A stretch of 39,588 bases of DNA from Clostridia bacterium (GCA_017412045.1 JAFQOX010000139.1:1-39588); one strand, 5' to 3'. Shown: positions 11,137-19,401, counted from the stretch's first letter. Notes: generated by a model from the sequence alone, not told the origin. Program-made: numbers and translations.

Positions 11137-12072
11137 TCATTCTTCGTAAATGCCGTAGGTCTCCAGCATATGCTTACCGATATTATACAGGAGCACGTTC
11201 ATTTGCTTCAAAAGATCAATGGGCAATTTCTCCAGCTTGCGGACGATCTCGCCTTTGTATTCAAAGGAATAGCGTACGGTTTTGACGGGTACGTTGACCT
11301 CGAAGTTGAAGGTGCCCTGATAGCCGATATCGATCAAGCCCTGAATCAGCGCGTCGTAGTTCACGCTGTCGTAGAGAGAAAAGTACGGGATCGTATGCAT
11401 ATCAATACGGTGATGTCTGTGTGATTTTTCAAAATATCCCGCGTTGTCGTGAACGTGGAGCGCCTTGAGCTTATCGCCGAGCGCGACGACGGAGCTGTAC
11501 TGCTCGCAATCCTTTTTCCAGAAAAGATTTGCATGGCCGACGTCCCAGCAGGCGCCGAACATCGGATGGTCGATGCGGTCGATCAATTCTCTGAGCTCCA
11601 TGCCGTTCCGTAAATAGTAATCCTGCTCGTAATGACCGATATTTTCAAGCAAGACGCAAACGCCGGTCTTTTCCATGCAGGGAATCAGTCGGCGGTAAAA
11701 ATCCACGTTTTTTTCAATGAATTCTTCGCGGGATGCGCCTTTGATCTCGCAGGAATGAATGACAACCTGCGGGATGCCCGCGATTTTACAAAATTCAAGC
11801 GAGCGGAGGAAAATCTCCACGTCCGTGCCGTCCCCCGTCTCGAAGGGATTCTGAATCGGCGCGTGCCCCTGCGGCGCGGACATTCCCAGCTCCGCGAGAT
11901 TCTCACGAAGTCTTTGAGCGTGCTCCTCGTAATCGCCGTTCAGATAATCTGCCTTGATATCGTAGTCCACACAAGTGAACCCGCATTCTTTTACGATTTC
12001 CAATATGGTTCTTTGATCTTTATCCGTATCAAAGTAGTGATGCAAAGCGATGGGAGCGATCGATAATTTCAT
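11137..12072 (-). CDS. Sugar phosphate isomerase/epimerase-like TIM-barrel protein
   Basis: This 311-residue protein has the AP endonuclease 2 / xylose isomerase-like TIM-barrel pattern: VDYDIKADYL, VIHSCEIKG, VLLENIGHYEQDYYL (metal-binding Glu), FGACWDVGHANL (Asp and His), LKALHVHDNAG and FNFEVNVP (last metal Glu). Such proteins isomerise or epimerise sugars or inositol derivatives; substrate cannot be told. I prefer the ATG at 12072, which has AAGGATGG upstream, over the in-frame ATG at 12084. Its position between recF and remB is unusual, since that cluster normally carries only replication and DNA topology genes. Confidence 0.75.
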   Translation of the reverse strand: MKLSIAPIALHHYFDTDKDQRTILEIVKECGFTCVDYDIKADYLNGDYEEHAQRLRENLAELGMSAPQGHAPIQNPFETGDGTDVEIFLRSLEFCKIAGIPQVVIHSCEIKGASREEFIEKNVDFYRRLIPCMEKTGVCVLLENIGHYEQDYYLRNGMELRELIDRIDHPMFGACWDVGHANLFWKKDCEQYSSVVALGDKLKALHVHDNAGYFEKSHRHHRIDMHTIPYFSLYDSVNYDALIQGLIDIGYQGTFNFEVNVPVKTVRYSFEYKGEIVRKLEKLPIDLLKQMNVLLYNIGKHMLETYGIYEE

Positions 12073-12107
12073 ATGCGTATCCATCCTTTCTTACATATTT
12101 TTACATA

Positions 12108-13226
12108 TTATATATAGGTATACGTTCCGTTTTCCACGTAAATTTTTTTTGCGTTGGAAATATCCTTGAAATCGTTTTCATCGCAAGTGGTGATAATCAC
12201 CTGTCTGCCGTGAAGCTCGGAAAGAATATATTTTTTTCTTTCCCGATCCAGCTCCGACAGTACGTCGTCCAGCAAAAAGACGGGATATTCTCCGCTCTCC
12301 TGTCTGGACAATTCTCCTTCGGCGAGCTTCATCGCAAGAGCGATGCTCCGTTGCTGTCCCTGGGATGCGAAATATTTCGCGTTCATTCCGTTCAGCAGGA
12401 TTTCAAAATCGTCCTTATGCGAGCCGGACAGCGTCGTCCCGATGATGGCTTCCTTTTGCAGATCCTTGGAAAATATATATTGATATTTTCTGAAATTTTC
12501 GTCTCTGTCGAACAGCTGTGAGAGATCATCCCGCATAATCGCTGACAGATAGCGGAAATCCACGGTTTCCCGTCCGCCCGTCATCTGGAGAAGATATTCG
12601 TTGACCAATGCAAACAGACGTTGCAGATAGTTCGCGCGGGTCTGTGTAATGAAGGCGGCGTCCGCGGCGAGCTTCTCGGAAAGAACCTCCGCCGTCAGGG
12701 AAAAGCCTTCTTTGTTTTTTTCATAATTTTTCAGCAGCGCGTTTCTTTGCTCCAGCAACTTCTTGTACTCCATCAGCGCCGCGAGATAGGGACGGTGAAA
12801 TTGGGAGATCGCGCCGTCAAGAAAGCTTCTGCGCTCGGCAGGCTCATTTTTGACAATGGACAGATGCTCGGGGCAGAAAAGCACGGCCTTGAAATTGCCG
12901 ATGAATCCGGACATTTTTCCGATTTTGATACCGTTTTTGGAAATTTCCTTCGGCGCTTCTCTGGAAATGCGGTACTGCATTCGATTTTCCCGCGCGGAAT
13001 CGGTATAGGCTATCGTGATCCGCGCATGGTCGGAATCATATCGGATCAGATCCCTTTCTCTTGCGTGTCGGAAGCTTTTTCCGTTTCCGAACAGATAAAT
13101 TCCTTCAATCACGTTCGTTTTTCCTTGCGCGTTTTTACCGTACAGAATATTGATCTCACGGTCAAATAAAAAGGAGAACGAAGAAATATTCCTGTAATTT
13201 TCGAACGTGGCTTCATTCAGATACAT
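12108..13226 (-). CDS. recF: DNA replication and repair protein RecF
   Basis: This 372-residue SMC-like ATPase has Walker A GKNAQGKTN at residues 30-38, a GSHKDDFEI segment, the ABC-type signature SQGQQRSIALAMKLAE, and Walker B VFLLDDVLSELD near the C-terminus. RecF helps load RecA at single-strand gaps. It begins four bases after dnaN ends, so the two are coupled. The S4-domain gene yaaA that usually lies between dnaN and recF in Bacillota is missing here; there is no room for it. Confidence 0.96.
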   Translation of the reverse strand: MYLNEATFENYRNISSFSFLFDREINILYGKNAQGKTNVIEGIYLFGNGKSFRHARERDLIRYDSDHARITIAYTDSARENRMQYRISREAPKEISKNGIKIGKMSGFIGNFKAVLFCPEHLSIVKNEPAERRSFLDGAISQFHRPYLAALMEYKKLLEQRNALLKNYEKNKEGFSLTAEVLSEKLAADAAFITQTRANYLQRLFALVNEYLLQMTGGRETVDFRYLSAIMRDDLSQLFDRDENFRKYQYIFSKDLQKEAIIGTTLSGSHKDDFEILLNGMNAKYFASQGQQRSIALAMKLAEGELSRQESGEYPVFLLDDVLSELDRERKKYILSELHGRQVIITTCDENDFKDISNAKKIYVENGTYTYI

Positions 13227-13230
13227 CGTT

Positions 13231-14409
13231 TTAATCTCTGAGCTTGACGGGAAGAGCCAGATACAGGAATCTGGAATCGGTATCTTCCGTATTGGCGCCC
13301 TCGATCACCATGATCATATAGGAGGACGTCAGGGAGAGCTTCAGGGTTCCCGCATCCGTCGCGCGAAGAATTTCAAGCAGATATTTGCAGGTGAAGCCGA
13401 TTTCCAGATCGTTACCGGTCTTTTCAATGTTGATCTCATCGAAGAAATTGCCCGAGACGGAAAGCGCGCTGACAGCAAGGATATTGTCCTTGAAGTGGAA
13501 GCGGACCACGCTCTTTGCCTGTCCGACGATACGTTCTTCCGTAACGATGGATGCTCTTTCCATCGAGTCCTCCAAGGCGTCTCTTTCAATTTCAACGAAG
13601 GTTTTGCTTTCCTTCGGAATAAATCTTCTGTAATCAATATAAGGAACGTCGATCAGTCTGGAGAAGAGCACAGCCTCTTTATCTTCGGCGCCGCATTTCA
13701 TACCGAAATAGAAAAGCGCGTGTTTTCTGGTCAGAGAGAATTGAATCGGATCGTCTTTATCCGCCAGCAGCTTGGAAAGCTCCGCCACCGTTTTGACCGG
13801 AATAATGAAATTGATTTCCGTTTCTCCCCTTTTGGTGGTCACGTTCGTTTCGACCTTGTTTTCCCGGATCGCGACACTGTAGCTGTTACAGCCGACAACG
13901 GTTACGGTGTTTTCCGTAATTTCGAAATAAAGTCCCATCAGGGCAGGTCTCGTTTCATCCTGCGAAACCGCGAAAATGGTTTGGCTGATCAATTTTTTGA
14001 GAAGCTTTTGAGGAAGCGAGAATTTTCTGTCCGGATTCAATTCAGGCATCTGCGGGAACGTATCTCCGGAAATATAATGAATCTGGAATTTGGAACGGCC
14101 GCTGGAAACAACTGCCATTCCGCTTTCCTCCTCCGGATTGGTTTCGATCGTAACGTTTCCGGGCATATATTTTACGATATTGGAAAGTTTATTTCCGTTC
14201 ATAACGATAACGCCTCCGGATTCCACTTGCGCGCCGATCACGATCTTGATGCCTTTTTCAAGGTCGTAAGCGCAAAGCTGACATTTATCCTCTCCGATGG
14301 TTGTAATCAGAATACCTTCAATCGAGTTGATCGTTTTTTCCGTGGAAACGCAACCGAGAGATTTGGTTATGGCAAGAAGAAGCTCTTCTTTCGTAAAAGT
14401 TACTTTCAT
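13231..14409 (-). CDS. dnaN: DNA polymerase III sliding clamp (beta subunit)
   Basis: This 392-residue protein is the beta clamp. The start MKVTFTKEELLLAITKSLGCVSTEKT, read in two parts, is typical, as are three repeated clamp domains of about 125 residues and the ending that contains ...LYLALPVKLRD. The clamp encircles DNA and tethers the polymerase. The ATG has AAAGAAAGGA upstream. It lies downstream of the probable origin region and just upstream of recF. Confidence 0.97.
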   Translation of the reverse strand: MKVTFTKEELLLAITKSLGCVSTEKTINSIEGILITTIGEDKCQLCAYDLEKGIKIVIGAQVESGGVIVMNGNKLSNIVKYMPGNVTIETNPEEESGMAVVSSGRSKFQIHYISGDTFPQMPELNPDRKFSLPQKLLKKLISQTIFAVSQDETRPALMGLYFEITENTVTVVGCNSYSVAIRENKVETNVTTKRGETEINFIIPVKTVAELSKLLADKDDPIQFSLTRKHALFYFGMKCGAEDKEAVLFSRLIDVPYIDYRRFIPKESKTFVEIERDALEDSMERASIVTEERIVGQAKSVVRFHFKDNILAVSALSVSGNFFDEINIEKTGNDLEIGFTCKYLLEILRATDAGTLKLSLTSSYMIMVIEGANTEDTDSRFLYLALPVKLRD

Positions 14410-14484
14410 AGTACAGAAATCCTTTCTTTATGGAATAATCCTTTTTGAAACGGGGCGAAAAAGGAAATATTTTGTTTTTCCACA

Positions 14485-14560
14485 AGAGAAATTTTACGAA
14501 AATTTATTTTTCGTTTTAAAAAAACAAATAAAAAGAATCATTTAGGAGTATTTGTTTTAG
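14485..14560. other. AT-rich candidate DNA unwinding element
   Basis: This stretch is dominated by A and T, with runs such as AAATTTATTTTT and a following A7 run. It is flanked by TGTGGAAAA-type boxes at 14476-14484 and 14565-14573. Its place at the dnaN side of the box cluster matches the unwinding site known in B. subtilis. I could not identify a clear DnaA-trio array. Confidence 0.45.
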
Positions 14561-14927
14561 ATCGTGTGGAAAATTGGGAAAAGTCCGGAAAAGCAGCAAC
14601 GGCCTTGCTTTTTCCGCGAAATTCGATATGCCTTGCATATGGGAAAGCGCGAGGAAAATATTTGCCGTTTTGTGTATAACTTTTCCGATGATGCGAGCGT
14701 GTTGAAAATCTGGAAAAGCAGGGATGTGGAAAAGTAAAAAATGTGATAAAAATTGTGGAAAAGATCGAGACGGGTGAAATTTCCGAAAGCAGGTGCCGGA
14801 AAGCGGAAAAAAATACCGTATATTTTTCTTGTAAAAAGGGAAAGATCCGCGCCCGTTATGGAAAAGTCAGAAAGTTTTCAACAAATGGAAAGCAAGATCA
14901 GGCGGGATTTTTCGAGTTTTCCACGAT

Positions 14928-14950
14928 GTTTTCCACAAACTGTGGAAAAC
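14928..14950. repeat. Palindromic pair of DnaA boxes
   Basis: GTTTTCCACA, then AAC, then TGTGGAAAAC forms a perfect 10-bp inverted repeat. Each arm holds one full DnaA-box-like 9-mer. The head-to-head arrangement lies about 65 bases from the dnaA stop codon. Confidence 0.7.
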
Positions 14951-15013
14951 TTATTGTGTGAAAAAAGAAAACGGAAGCGTTTCTTTTTTCGCGCGGGGAA
15001 TGGAATGTAAAAA

Positions 15014-16381
15014 TCAAGAAAATTCGTTGCAGATGCTGTTGATTTCGTATTCAAAGGCGCTGTCGCCGGACATCTTGCTTTTGATGACGTCTATGGATGA
15101 CAGGATCGTCGTATGATCGCGGCCGAAGATTTTCGCCGTATTTTGTAAGGACAGATTGGTGACGTTGCGAATGACGTAAATGGCAATATGACGCGCCAGT
15201 GCGATTTCCGTCGTACGTTTTTTGCTTTTGATGTCTTCAATGGCGATATTATAGCGTTTGGAGATATTTTCGATGATCTGTTCCGCTACGAGCGCTGGAG
15301 GAATGGTGCCGGAAATGACGCCCGAGAGTACGTTACGCGCGGTATCGACGGTGATTTTCGTACCGTTCACGAAGCTGTACGCGCCGAGCTTTTTGATAAC
15401 GCCCTCCAATTGTCGAATGTTGCTCTTGACGTTTTCCCCGAGAAAATTCAGCACGTCGTCGGACAGATTGACGTTCAAAAGCTGCGCTTTTCTTTTCAGG
15501 ATGGCGATGCGAAGCTCGGTTTCGGGCGGCTGAATATCGACGATCAGGCCGCCTTCAAAGCGGCTTTGGATCCGTTCCTCCAGATGTTGAATATCCTTGG
15601 GGGGACGGTCGGAGGTCAGGATGACCTGCTTTCCGGCGTCGTAAAGAGAGTTGAAGGTGTGGAAAAACTCCTCCTGCGTCGATACCTTTCCCGCGATAAA
15701 TTGGATATCGTCGATCAGAAGCATATCCGCGTTGCGGTATTTTTCCTTGAATTTGGTGGTTGTCTTTTTTTCGATGGAGCGAACGAGCTCGTTCGTAAAA
15801 TCTTCGCCCTTGATCAGAATGATATTGAAGTCGGGCTTATTGCGTTTGACCTCGTTGGCGATCGCCTTCATCAGGTGCGTCTTTCCGAGGCCGCTGGGGC
15901 CGTACAGAAAAAGCGGATTGTATTGCTCCGCGGGATTGTTTGCGACGGCAACGGACGCCGCGTGCGCGAGCTTATTGGAGCTTCCTACGATAAAATTATC
16001 GAACGTATAATCTTTTTCACCGATGAAAGCGGTATCGTGGGTGGGCTCGTCGTCTTTTTCCTTGACGGGGGACTGCTCGCGGATCGCCGGCGCCGTGGGC
16101 TTGGCGACCCGGAACGCCGTATCCGGATTGAAGGAGGATTTTGCAAAAAACTGTACGTCGACGTGGAAATTCAGCGTTTGCTCAAAAATAGCGGCGATGT
16201 CGGGAGCGTACTTTTTATTGAAAAGATCCACGAAGGCTTCGCTCGTCGTCGTGATCCACGCGCGCTCGTCGTCAAAATATTCCAGCTCGAAATTGCTGAA
16301 CCAGAGATCAATGACGGCTCCGGAGTATTTTTTTAATATTTCATCATATACAATGTTCCAGATGGACTGATTGGAGTTCAA
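15014..16381 (-). CDS. dnaA: Chromosomal replication initiator DnaA
   Basis: This 455-residue AAA+ protein opens the origin. Domain I begins IWNIVYDEILKKY. The AAA+ domain has Walker A GPSGLGKTH at 161-169 and Walker B LLIDDIQF at 221-228. Domain IV has the DnaA signature IFGRDHTTIL. The start codon is TTG at 16381, because no ATG occurs in frame before domain I and GAGGG lies about nine bases upstream. A two-codon frame ATG-TTT-TGA overlaps this start. A copy of TGTGGAAAA (15658-15666) falls inside the coding region. A good promoter lies upstream (16473-16501). The gene is followed by the probable origin and dnaN. Confidence 0.97.
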   Translation of the reverse strand: MNSNQSIWNIVYDEILKKYSGAVIDLWFSNFELEYFDDERAWITTTSEAFVDLFNKKYAPDIAAIFEQTLNFHVDVQFFAKSSFNPDTAFRVAKPTAPAIREQSPVKEKDDEPTHDTAFIGEKDYTFDNFIVGSSNKLAHAASVAVANNPAEQYNPLFLYGPSGLGKTHLMKAIANEVKRNKPDFNIILIKGEDFTNELVRSIEKKTTTKFKEKYRNADMLLIDDIQFIAGKVSTQEEFFHTFNSLYDAGKQVILTSDRPPKDIQHLEERIQSRFEGGLIVDIQPPETELRIAILKRKAQLLNVNLSDDVLNFLGENVKSNIRQLEGVIKKLGAYSFVNGTKITVDTARNVLSGVISGTIPPALVAEQIIENISKRYNIAIEDIKSKKRTTEIALARHIAIYVIRNVTNLSLQNTAKIFGRDHTTILSSIDVIKSKMSGDSAFEYEINSICNEFS

Positions 16382-16472
16382 AACATTATCCCTCTTTTCT
16401 TTGTGAATTTATTTTCGGCGCTTTCCGAAAAAGCGAAAACGGACCATTACTGTATATATATAATTATTATAT

Positions 16473-16501
16473 ATTATATCATAATATAATAATAAAATCA
16501 A
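16473..16501 (-). promoter_or_regulatory. Sigma-A-type promoter of dnaA
   Basis: On the minus strand TTGATT (-35) and TATAAT (-10) are separated by 17 bases, about 90 bases upstream of the dnaA start. Confidence 0.7.
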
Positions 16502-16666
16502 GTAAAAAATTTTGATGTGTGCAGGTTTCTTCATACCTTTTAAAAGGCGTACAACGCTCGCCGCAGGTTTTTCGCCTTTCGTGATCCGTTTTGTGTATAA
16601 ACAATGCAAAGCGCCAAGGCGCGTTCTGCACAAATTCTCACGGCATAAAAAATATTTTGAAAATCT

Positions 16667-16695
16667 TTGAAATAACTGTGGAAATTGTGCATAAT
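16667..16695 (+). promoter_or_regulatory. Possible promoter of the ymdB-like gene
   Basis: TTGAAA and CATAAT are 17 bases apart. The spacer contains the DnaA-box-like TGTGGAAAT and TGTGCATAA overlaps the -10, so DnaA could influence it. An alternative -10 TATAAG lies at 16707-16712. Confidence 0.35.
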
Positions 16696-16758
16696 TTATG
16701 GTAGACTATAAGTATATACAATCAAAAATCATTCGTATAAAAGGAAACGGACAAAAGA

Positions 16759-17529
16759 ATGAAAATTTTAGTTTTAGGCGACGTCAGCCGTTCTCTGTCC
16801 TGTAAATACGTATGCGACCGTCTGTGGCGGTATCGCAAGGATCACGGCATCGATTTCGTGATCGTCAACGGAGAGAATTGCGCGGAAACCAACGGTATTG
16901 ATAAAAATTCGGTCAATATGCTTTTTTCCGCAGGCACGGACGTCATTACAACGGGGAATCACGCTTTTAAGCGTTACGAGGCGAAAACGCTCTTTGAAGA
17001 AGAAACCATGCTTCTGCGGCCCGCGAACTATCCGGGGACCGTCCCGGGCGACGGCGCGGTTCTGGCGGACGCGGCGGGCATGACGGTGCTGGTCATCAAT
17101 CTTCTGGGGGTCGTCATGATGGAGCCGCTGGAAAATCCGTTTTTTACGGTGGAAAAAATTCTTGCGCGATACGAAGGAAAATACGATATTTCCGTGCTCG
17201 ATTTTCACGCGGAAGCAACCTCGGAGAAGCAGGCGCTCGCATTTTATCTGGATGGAAGAATCTCCTTATTTTACGGAACGCACACGCACGTGGCGACGGC
17301 AGACGAGTGTATTCTGCCCGGAGGAACGGCGTATATCACGGACGTCGGTATGTGCGGACCGGATTTCAGCGTTCTGGGGATCAAGCCGGAATGCATCATT
17401 GAAAAAATGACGACGGGGCTTCCCGTGAAATTCATTCCCTCTGCGAATGCCGTAACCGCTCACGGCATCGAGGTGGAATTTGACAGAAAAACGAAAAAAG
17501 CGATCTCGATCAAGAGAATTACGTTCTGA
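16759..17529 (+). CDS. ymdB: YmdB-type metallophosphoesterase (TIGR00282 family)
   Basis: This 256-residue protein matches the YmdB family residue by residue at the metal site: D8 in LGDVS, E39 and N40 in NGEN, N67 and H68 in TGNHAF, H150 in DFHAE, and H175/H177 in GTHTH. B. subtilis YmdB is a dimetal phosphodiesterase that hydrolyses 2',3'-cyclic nucleotides and affects biofilm and motility decisions. Family length is about 260. It is divergent from dnaA. The start follows AAAAGGAAACGGAC, a purine-rich ribosome binding site. A GNAT gene follows three bases later, suggesting coupling. Confidence 0.9.
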   Translation: MKILVLGDVSRSLSCKYVCDRLWRYRKDHGIDFVIVNGENCAETNGIDKNSVNMLFSAGTDVITTGNHAFKRYEAKTLFEEETMLLRPANYPGTVPGDGAVLADAAGMTVLVINLLGVVMMEPLENPFFTVEKILARYEGKYDISVLDFHAEATSEKQALAFYLDGRISLFYGTHTHVATADECILPGGTAYITDVGMCGPDFSVLGIKPECIIEKMTTGLPVKFIPSANAVTAHGIEVEFDRKTKKAISIKRITF

Positions 17530-17532
17530 ACG

Positions 17533-18120
17533 ATGAAAAAACAGGATTGTATCAAAATTCGGATGGCAACGCCCGAGGATGCGAATGCGTTGCTGCATAT
17601 TTACGCACCGTATATTTTAAAAACGGGTGTGACGTTTGAATACGAGGTTCCTTCCGAAGCGGCGTTTCGTGAAAGGATCCGCGGGGTGCTGGAGCGATAT
17701 CCGTACCTTGTCGCTTGCAGGGGCGAGCGCGCGGTCGGTTATGCTTACGCCAAGGCGCTCGGCGAGCGCGCCGCGTTTGCGCATTCCGTCGAAACCGCGA
17801 TCTACCTCTCGCAAGAGGAAAGAGGCGGCGGTATCGGAACCATGCTTTACGGAGAATTGGAACGGATTCTGAAGCGGCAGAACGTGACCAATTTATACGC
17901 CGCCGTTTCCTATCGGGAGCGGGAGGACGAAACGATCTCTCATGCAAGCCCGTCCTTTCATTTGGCAATGGGGTATCGCAAGGTCGCGCACTTCCGTCAA
18001 TGCGGCTATAAATTCGGCAGATGGTACGATATCGTTTGGTATGAAAAGCATATCGCGGACCATCCGGAGCATCCCGGGGATTTCATCTCCGTCCATATGC
18101 TGAAGAAAAACACGGATTGA
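17533..18120 (+). CDS. GNAT N-acetyltransferase, phosphinothricin acetyltransferase-like
   Basis: This 195-residue protein has the GNAT fold. It opens IRMATPEDANALLHIYAPYI, has an FEYEVPSEAAFRERI segment, then YAYAKAL and the acetyl-CoA loop QEERGGGIGTMLY, and ends with SFHLAMGYRKV and GYKFGRWYDIVWYE. This order is characteristic of the Pat/Bar group, which acetylates amino-acid-like amines such as phosphinothricin or methionine sulfone. The true substrate is unknown. It starts three bases after the ymdB-like gene, with only a weak ribosome binding site, so it is probably translated by coupling. Confidence 0.82.
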   Translation: MKKQDCIKIRMATPEDANALLHIYAPYILKTGVTFEYEVPSEAAFRERIRGVLERYPYLVACRGERAVGYAYAKALGERAAFAHSVETAIYLSQEERGGGIGTMLYGELERILKRQNVTNLYAAVSYREREDETISHASPSFHLAMGYRKVAHFRQCGYKFGRWYDIVWYEKHIADHPEHPGDFISVHMLKKNTD

Positions 18121-18155
18121 ACAAAATTCAAATAAAAAACAGAAAGAGTGATCAT

Positions 18156-19387
18156 ATGAGCATCATCAAAAACAAGGATCTCGCGAAGAGCGGACATGAA
18201 AAAATCGACTGGGTCAAGAGTTATATGCCCGTGCTTTCGGCGATTGAACAGGATTTCAAAAAGAATCAACCCTTTGCGGGCAAAAAAATAGCGATGTCCA
18301 TCCATCTGGAGGCAAAGACCGCGTACCTTGCCACCGTGCTGAAGGCGGGCGGCGCGGACGTATATTCCACGGGCTGCAATCCCCTTTCCACGCAGGACGA
18401 CGTGGCTGCCGCGCTTTGCGATTACGGCGTTCACGTGTTCGCCGTTCACGGAGCAGACGAGGAAACCTATACGGCGCATCTGAAGATGGCGCTTTCCTGC
18501 CATCCCGACGTGATGATTGACGACGGCGGCGATTTTATTGAATTGCTGCACGGTCCGTGCAGAGAATACGGCGATCGTCTGATCGGCGGATGCGAGGAGA
18601 CGACGACGGGCATTCACAGACTGCGCATCAGAGAAGCGCAGGGCAAGCTGGATTATACGATGATTGATATCAACGACGCGGATTGCAAGCATTTGTTTGA
18701 CAACCGTTACGGAACGGGTCAATCCACCCTGGACGCGATCATGCATACGACGAATCTGGTGATCGCCGCAAAAAAGCCGTCGTCGCCGGATACGGTTGGT
18801 GCGGAAAGGGCATTGCCCGCCGTCTCGCGGGAATGGGCGCGGTTGTGTTCGTGACGGAGGTCAATCCCGTGCGCGCGCTGGAGGCGGTGATGGACGGCTT
18901 CACGGTTCTTCCCATGGACGAGGCGGCAGCGCTCGGCGATCTTTTCATCACGGTCACGGGATGTAAGGACGTCATCGTCAAAAAGCATTTCGAAAAGATG
19001 AAGGACGGCGTTCTTCTTGCGAACGCGGGACATTTCAACGTCGAGATCAATCAGGACGATCTGCTCTCCCTCGCCGTTTCCAACACGCAGAGAAAGCCGG
19101 GCATCGAAGGCTTTACGATGGCCGACGGACGGATCCTGAATCTTCTTGCGGACGGCAGACTGGTCAATCTCGCCGCAGGAAACGGCCACCCTGCCGAGAT
19201 CATGGATATGAGCTTTGCGCTCCAGGCGAAATGTCTGGAATATCTGACCAAGCCTCACGGCCTTGCTCACAAGCTGTACGCGGTCCCCGTGGAAACCGAT
19301 CTTTCCGTAGCCCGTATGAAGCTGGAGAAGACCTCCGTGCGCATCGATTCTCTCACCGACGGGCAGAAGGCGTACCTCGGTCTGTAA
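18156..19387 (+). CDS. ahcY: Adenosylhomocysteinase, reading frame broken by a -1 shift
   Basis: Two overlapping frames together give one complete 410-residue S-adenosylhomocysteine hydrolase of the shorter bacterial type. The first frame runs from ATG 18156 (AGAAAGAG upstream) through SIHLEAKTA, HGADEET and GTGQSTLDAIM, and would stop at 18854. The NAD-binding GYGWCGKGIARR and the rest (EVNPVRALEAVMDGF, ANAGHFNVEI) are in the -1 frame to 19387. The switch fits at 18770-18776, A AAA AAG in the zero frame, which yields AAKK then AVVAGYG with no residue lost. The enzyme splits SAH to adenosine and homocysteine using bound NAD. The gene could use programmed frameshifting, be a fresh pseudogene, or contain a sequencing error in the A run. 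Confidence 0.85.
18770..18776 (+). other. A_AAA_AAG slippery heptamer in ahcY
   Basis: The heptamer is in the exact zero-frame register (GCA AAA AAG) needed for tandem -1 slippage, the same heptamer used in E. coli dnaX. Slipping back one base continues directly into GCC GTC GTC of the NAD-binding half. Upstream at 18758-18764, GGTGATC could pair with the anti-Shine-Dalgarno end of 16S rRNA. Downstream, hairpins GGGC/GCCC and CCCGC/GCGGG exist but begin about 30 bases away, farther than the usual 5-9. Confidence 0.5.
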
Positions 19388-19401
19388 ACTATACGGTGTT
19401 C

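Larger units (their letters stand above)
14410..15013. other. oriC: Probable replication origin (oriC), dnaA-dnaN intergenic region
   Basis: This 604-base gap has no credible gene. It carries six perfect copies of the DnaA-box-like 9-mer TGTGGAAAA: 14565-14573, 14725-14733, 14754-14762 and 14941-14949 on plus, and 14476-14484 and 14929-14937 on minus. Two of them form an inverted pair with a three-base spacer (14928-14950). A variant TGTGTATAA sits at 14671-14679. The stretch 14485-14560 is very AT-rich and lies beside boxes, fitting an unwinding element on the dnaN side as in B. subtilis. GGAAAAG also recurs six times on plus between 14577 and 14866. Function as origin is inferred from gene order and box clustering. 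Confidence 0.85.
16382..16758. other. dnaA upstream region with DnaA-box-like sites
   Basis: This 377-base divergent gap holds the dnaA promoter, an AT-rich tract (16450-16515), and DnaA-box-like 9-mers TGTGTATAA (16592-16600), TGTGGAAAT (16677-16685) and TGTGCATAA (16686-16694). The 15-mer CCGTTTTGTGTATAA at 16586-16600 also occurs in the dnaA-dnaN gap at 14665-14679. The rpmH gene that normally sits here in Bacillota is absent. The region could be the second half of a bipartite origin or a DnaA autoregulation region. Confidence 0.6.

Noticed and set aside
15658-15666. TGTGGAAAA inside dnaA
   Set aside because: Isolated and coding (part of a conserved FFHTF segment), so not counted as an origin box, although DnaA autoregulation cannot be excluded.
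16409-16633. 74-codon minus-strand frame upstream of dnaA, checked as rpmH
   Set aside because: It lacks the ribosomal protein L34 sequence pattern, runs through the dnaA promoter and AT-rich tract, and is on the wrong strand.
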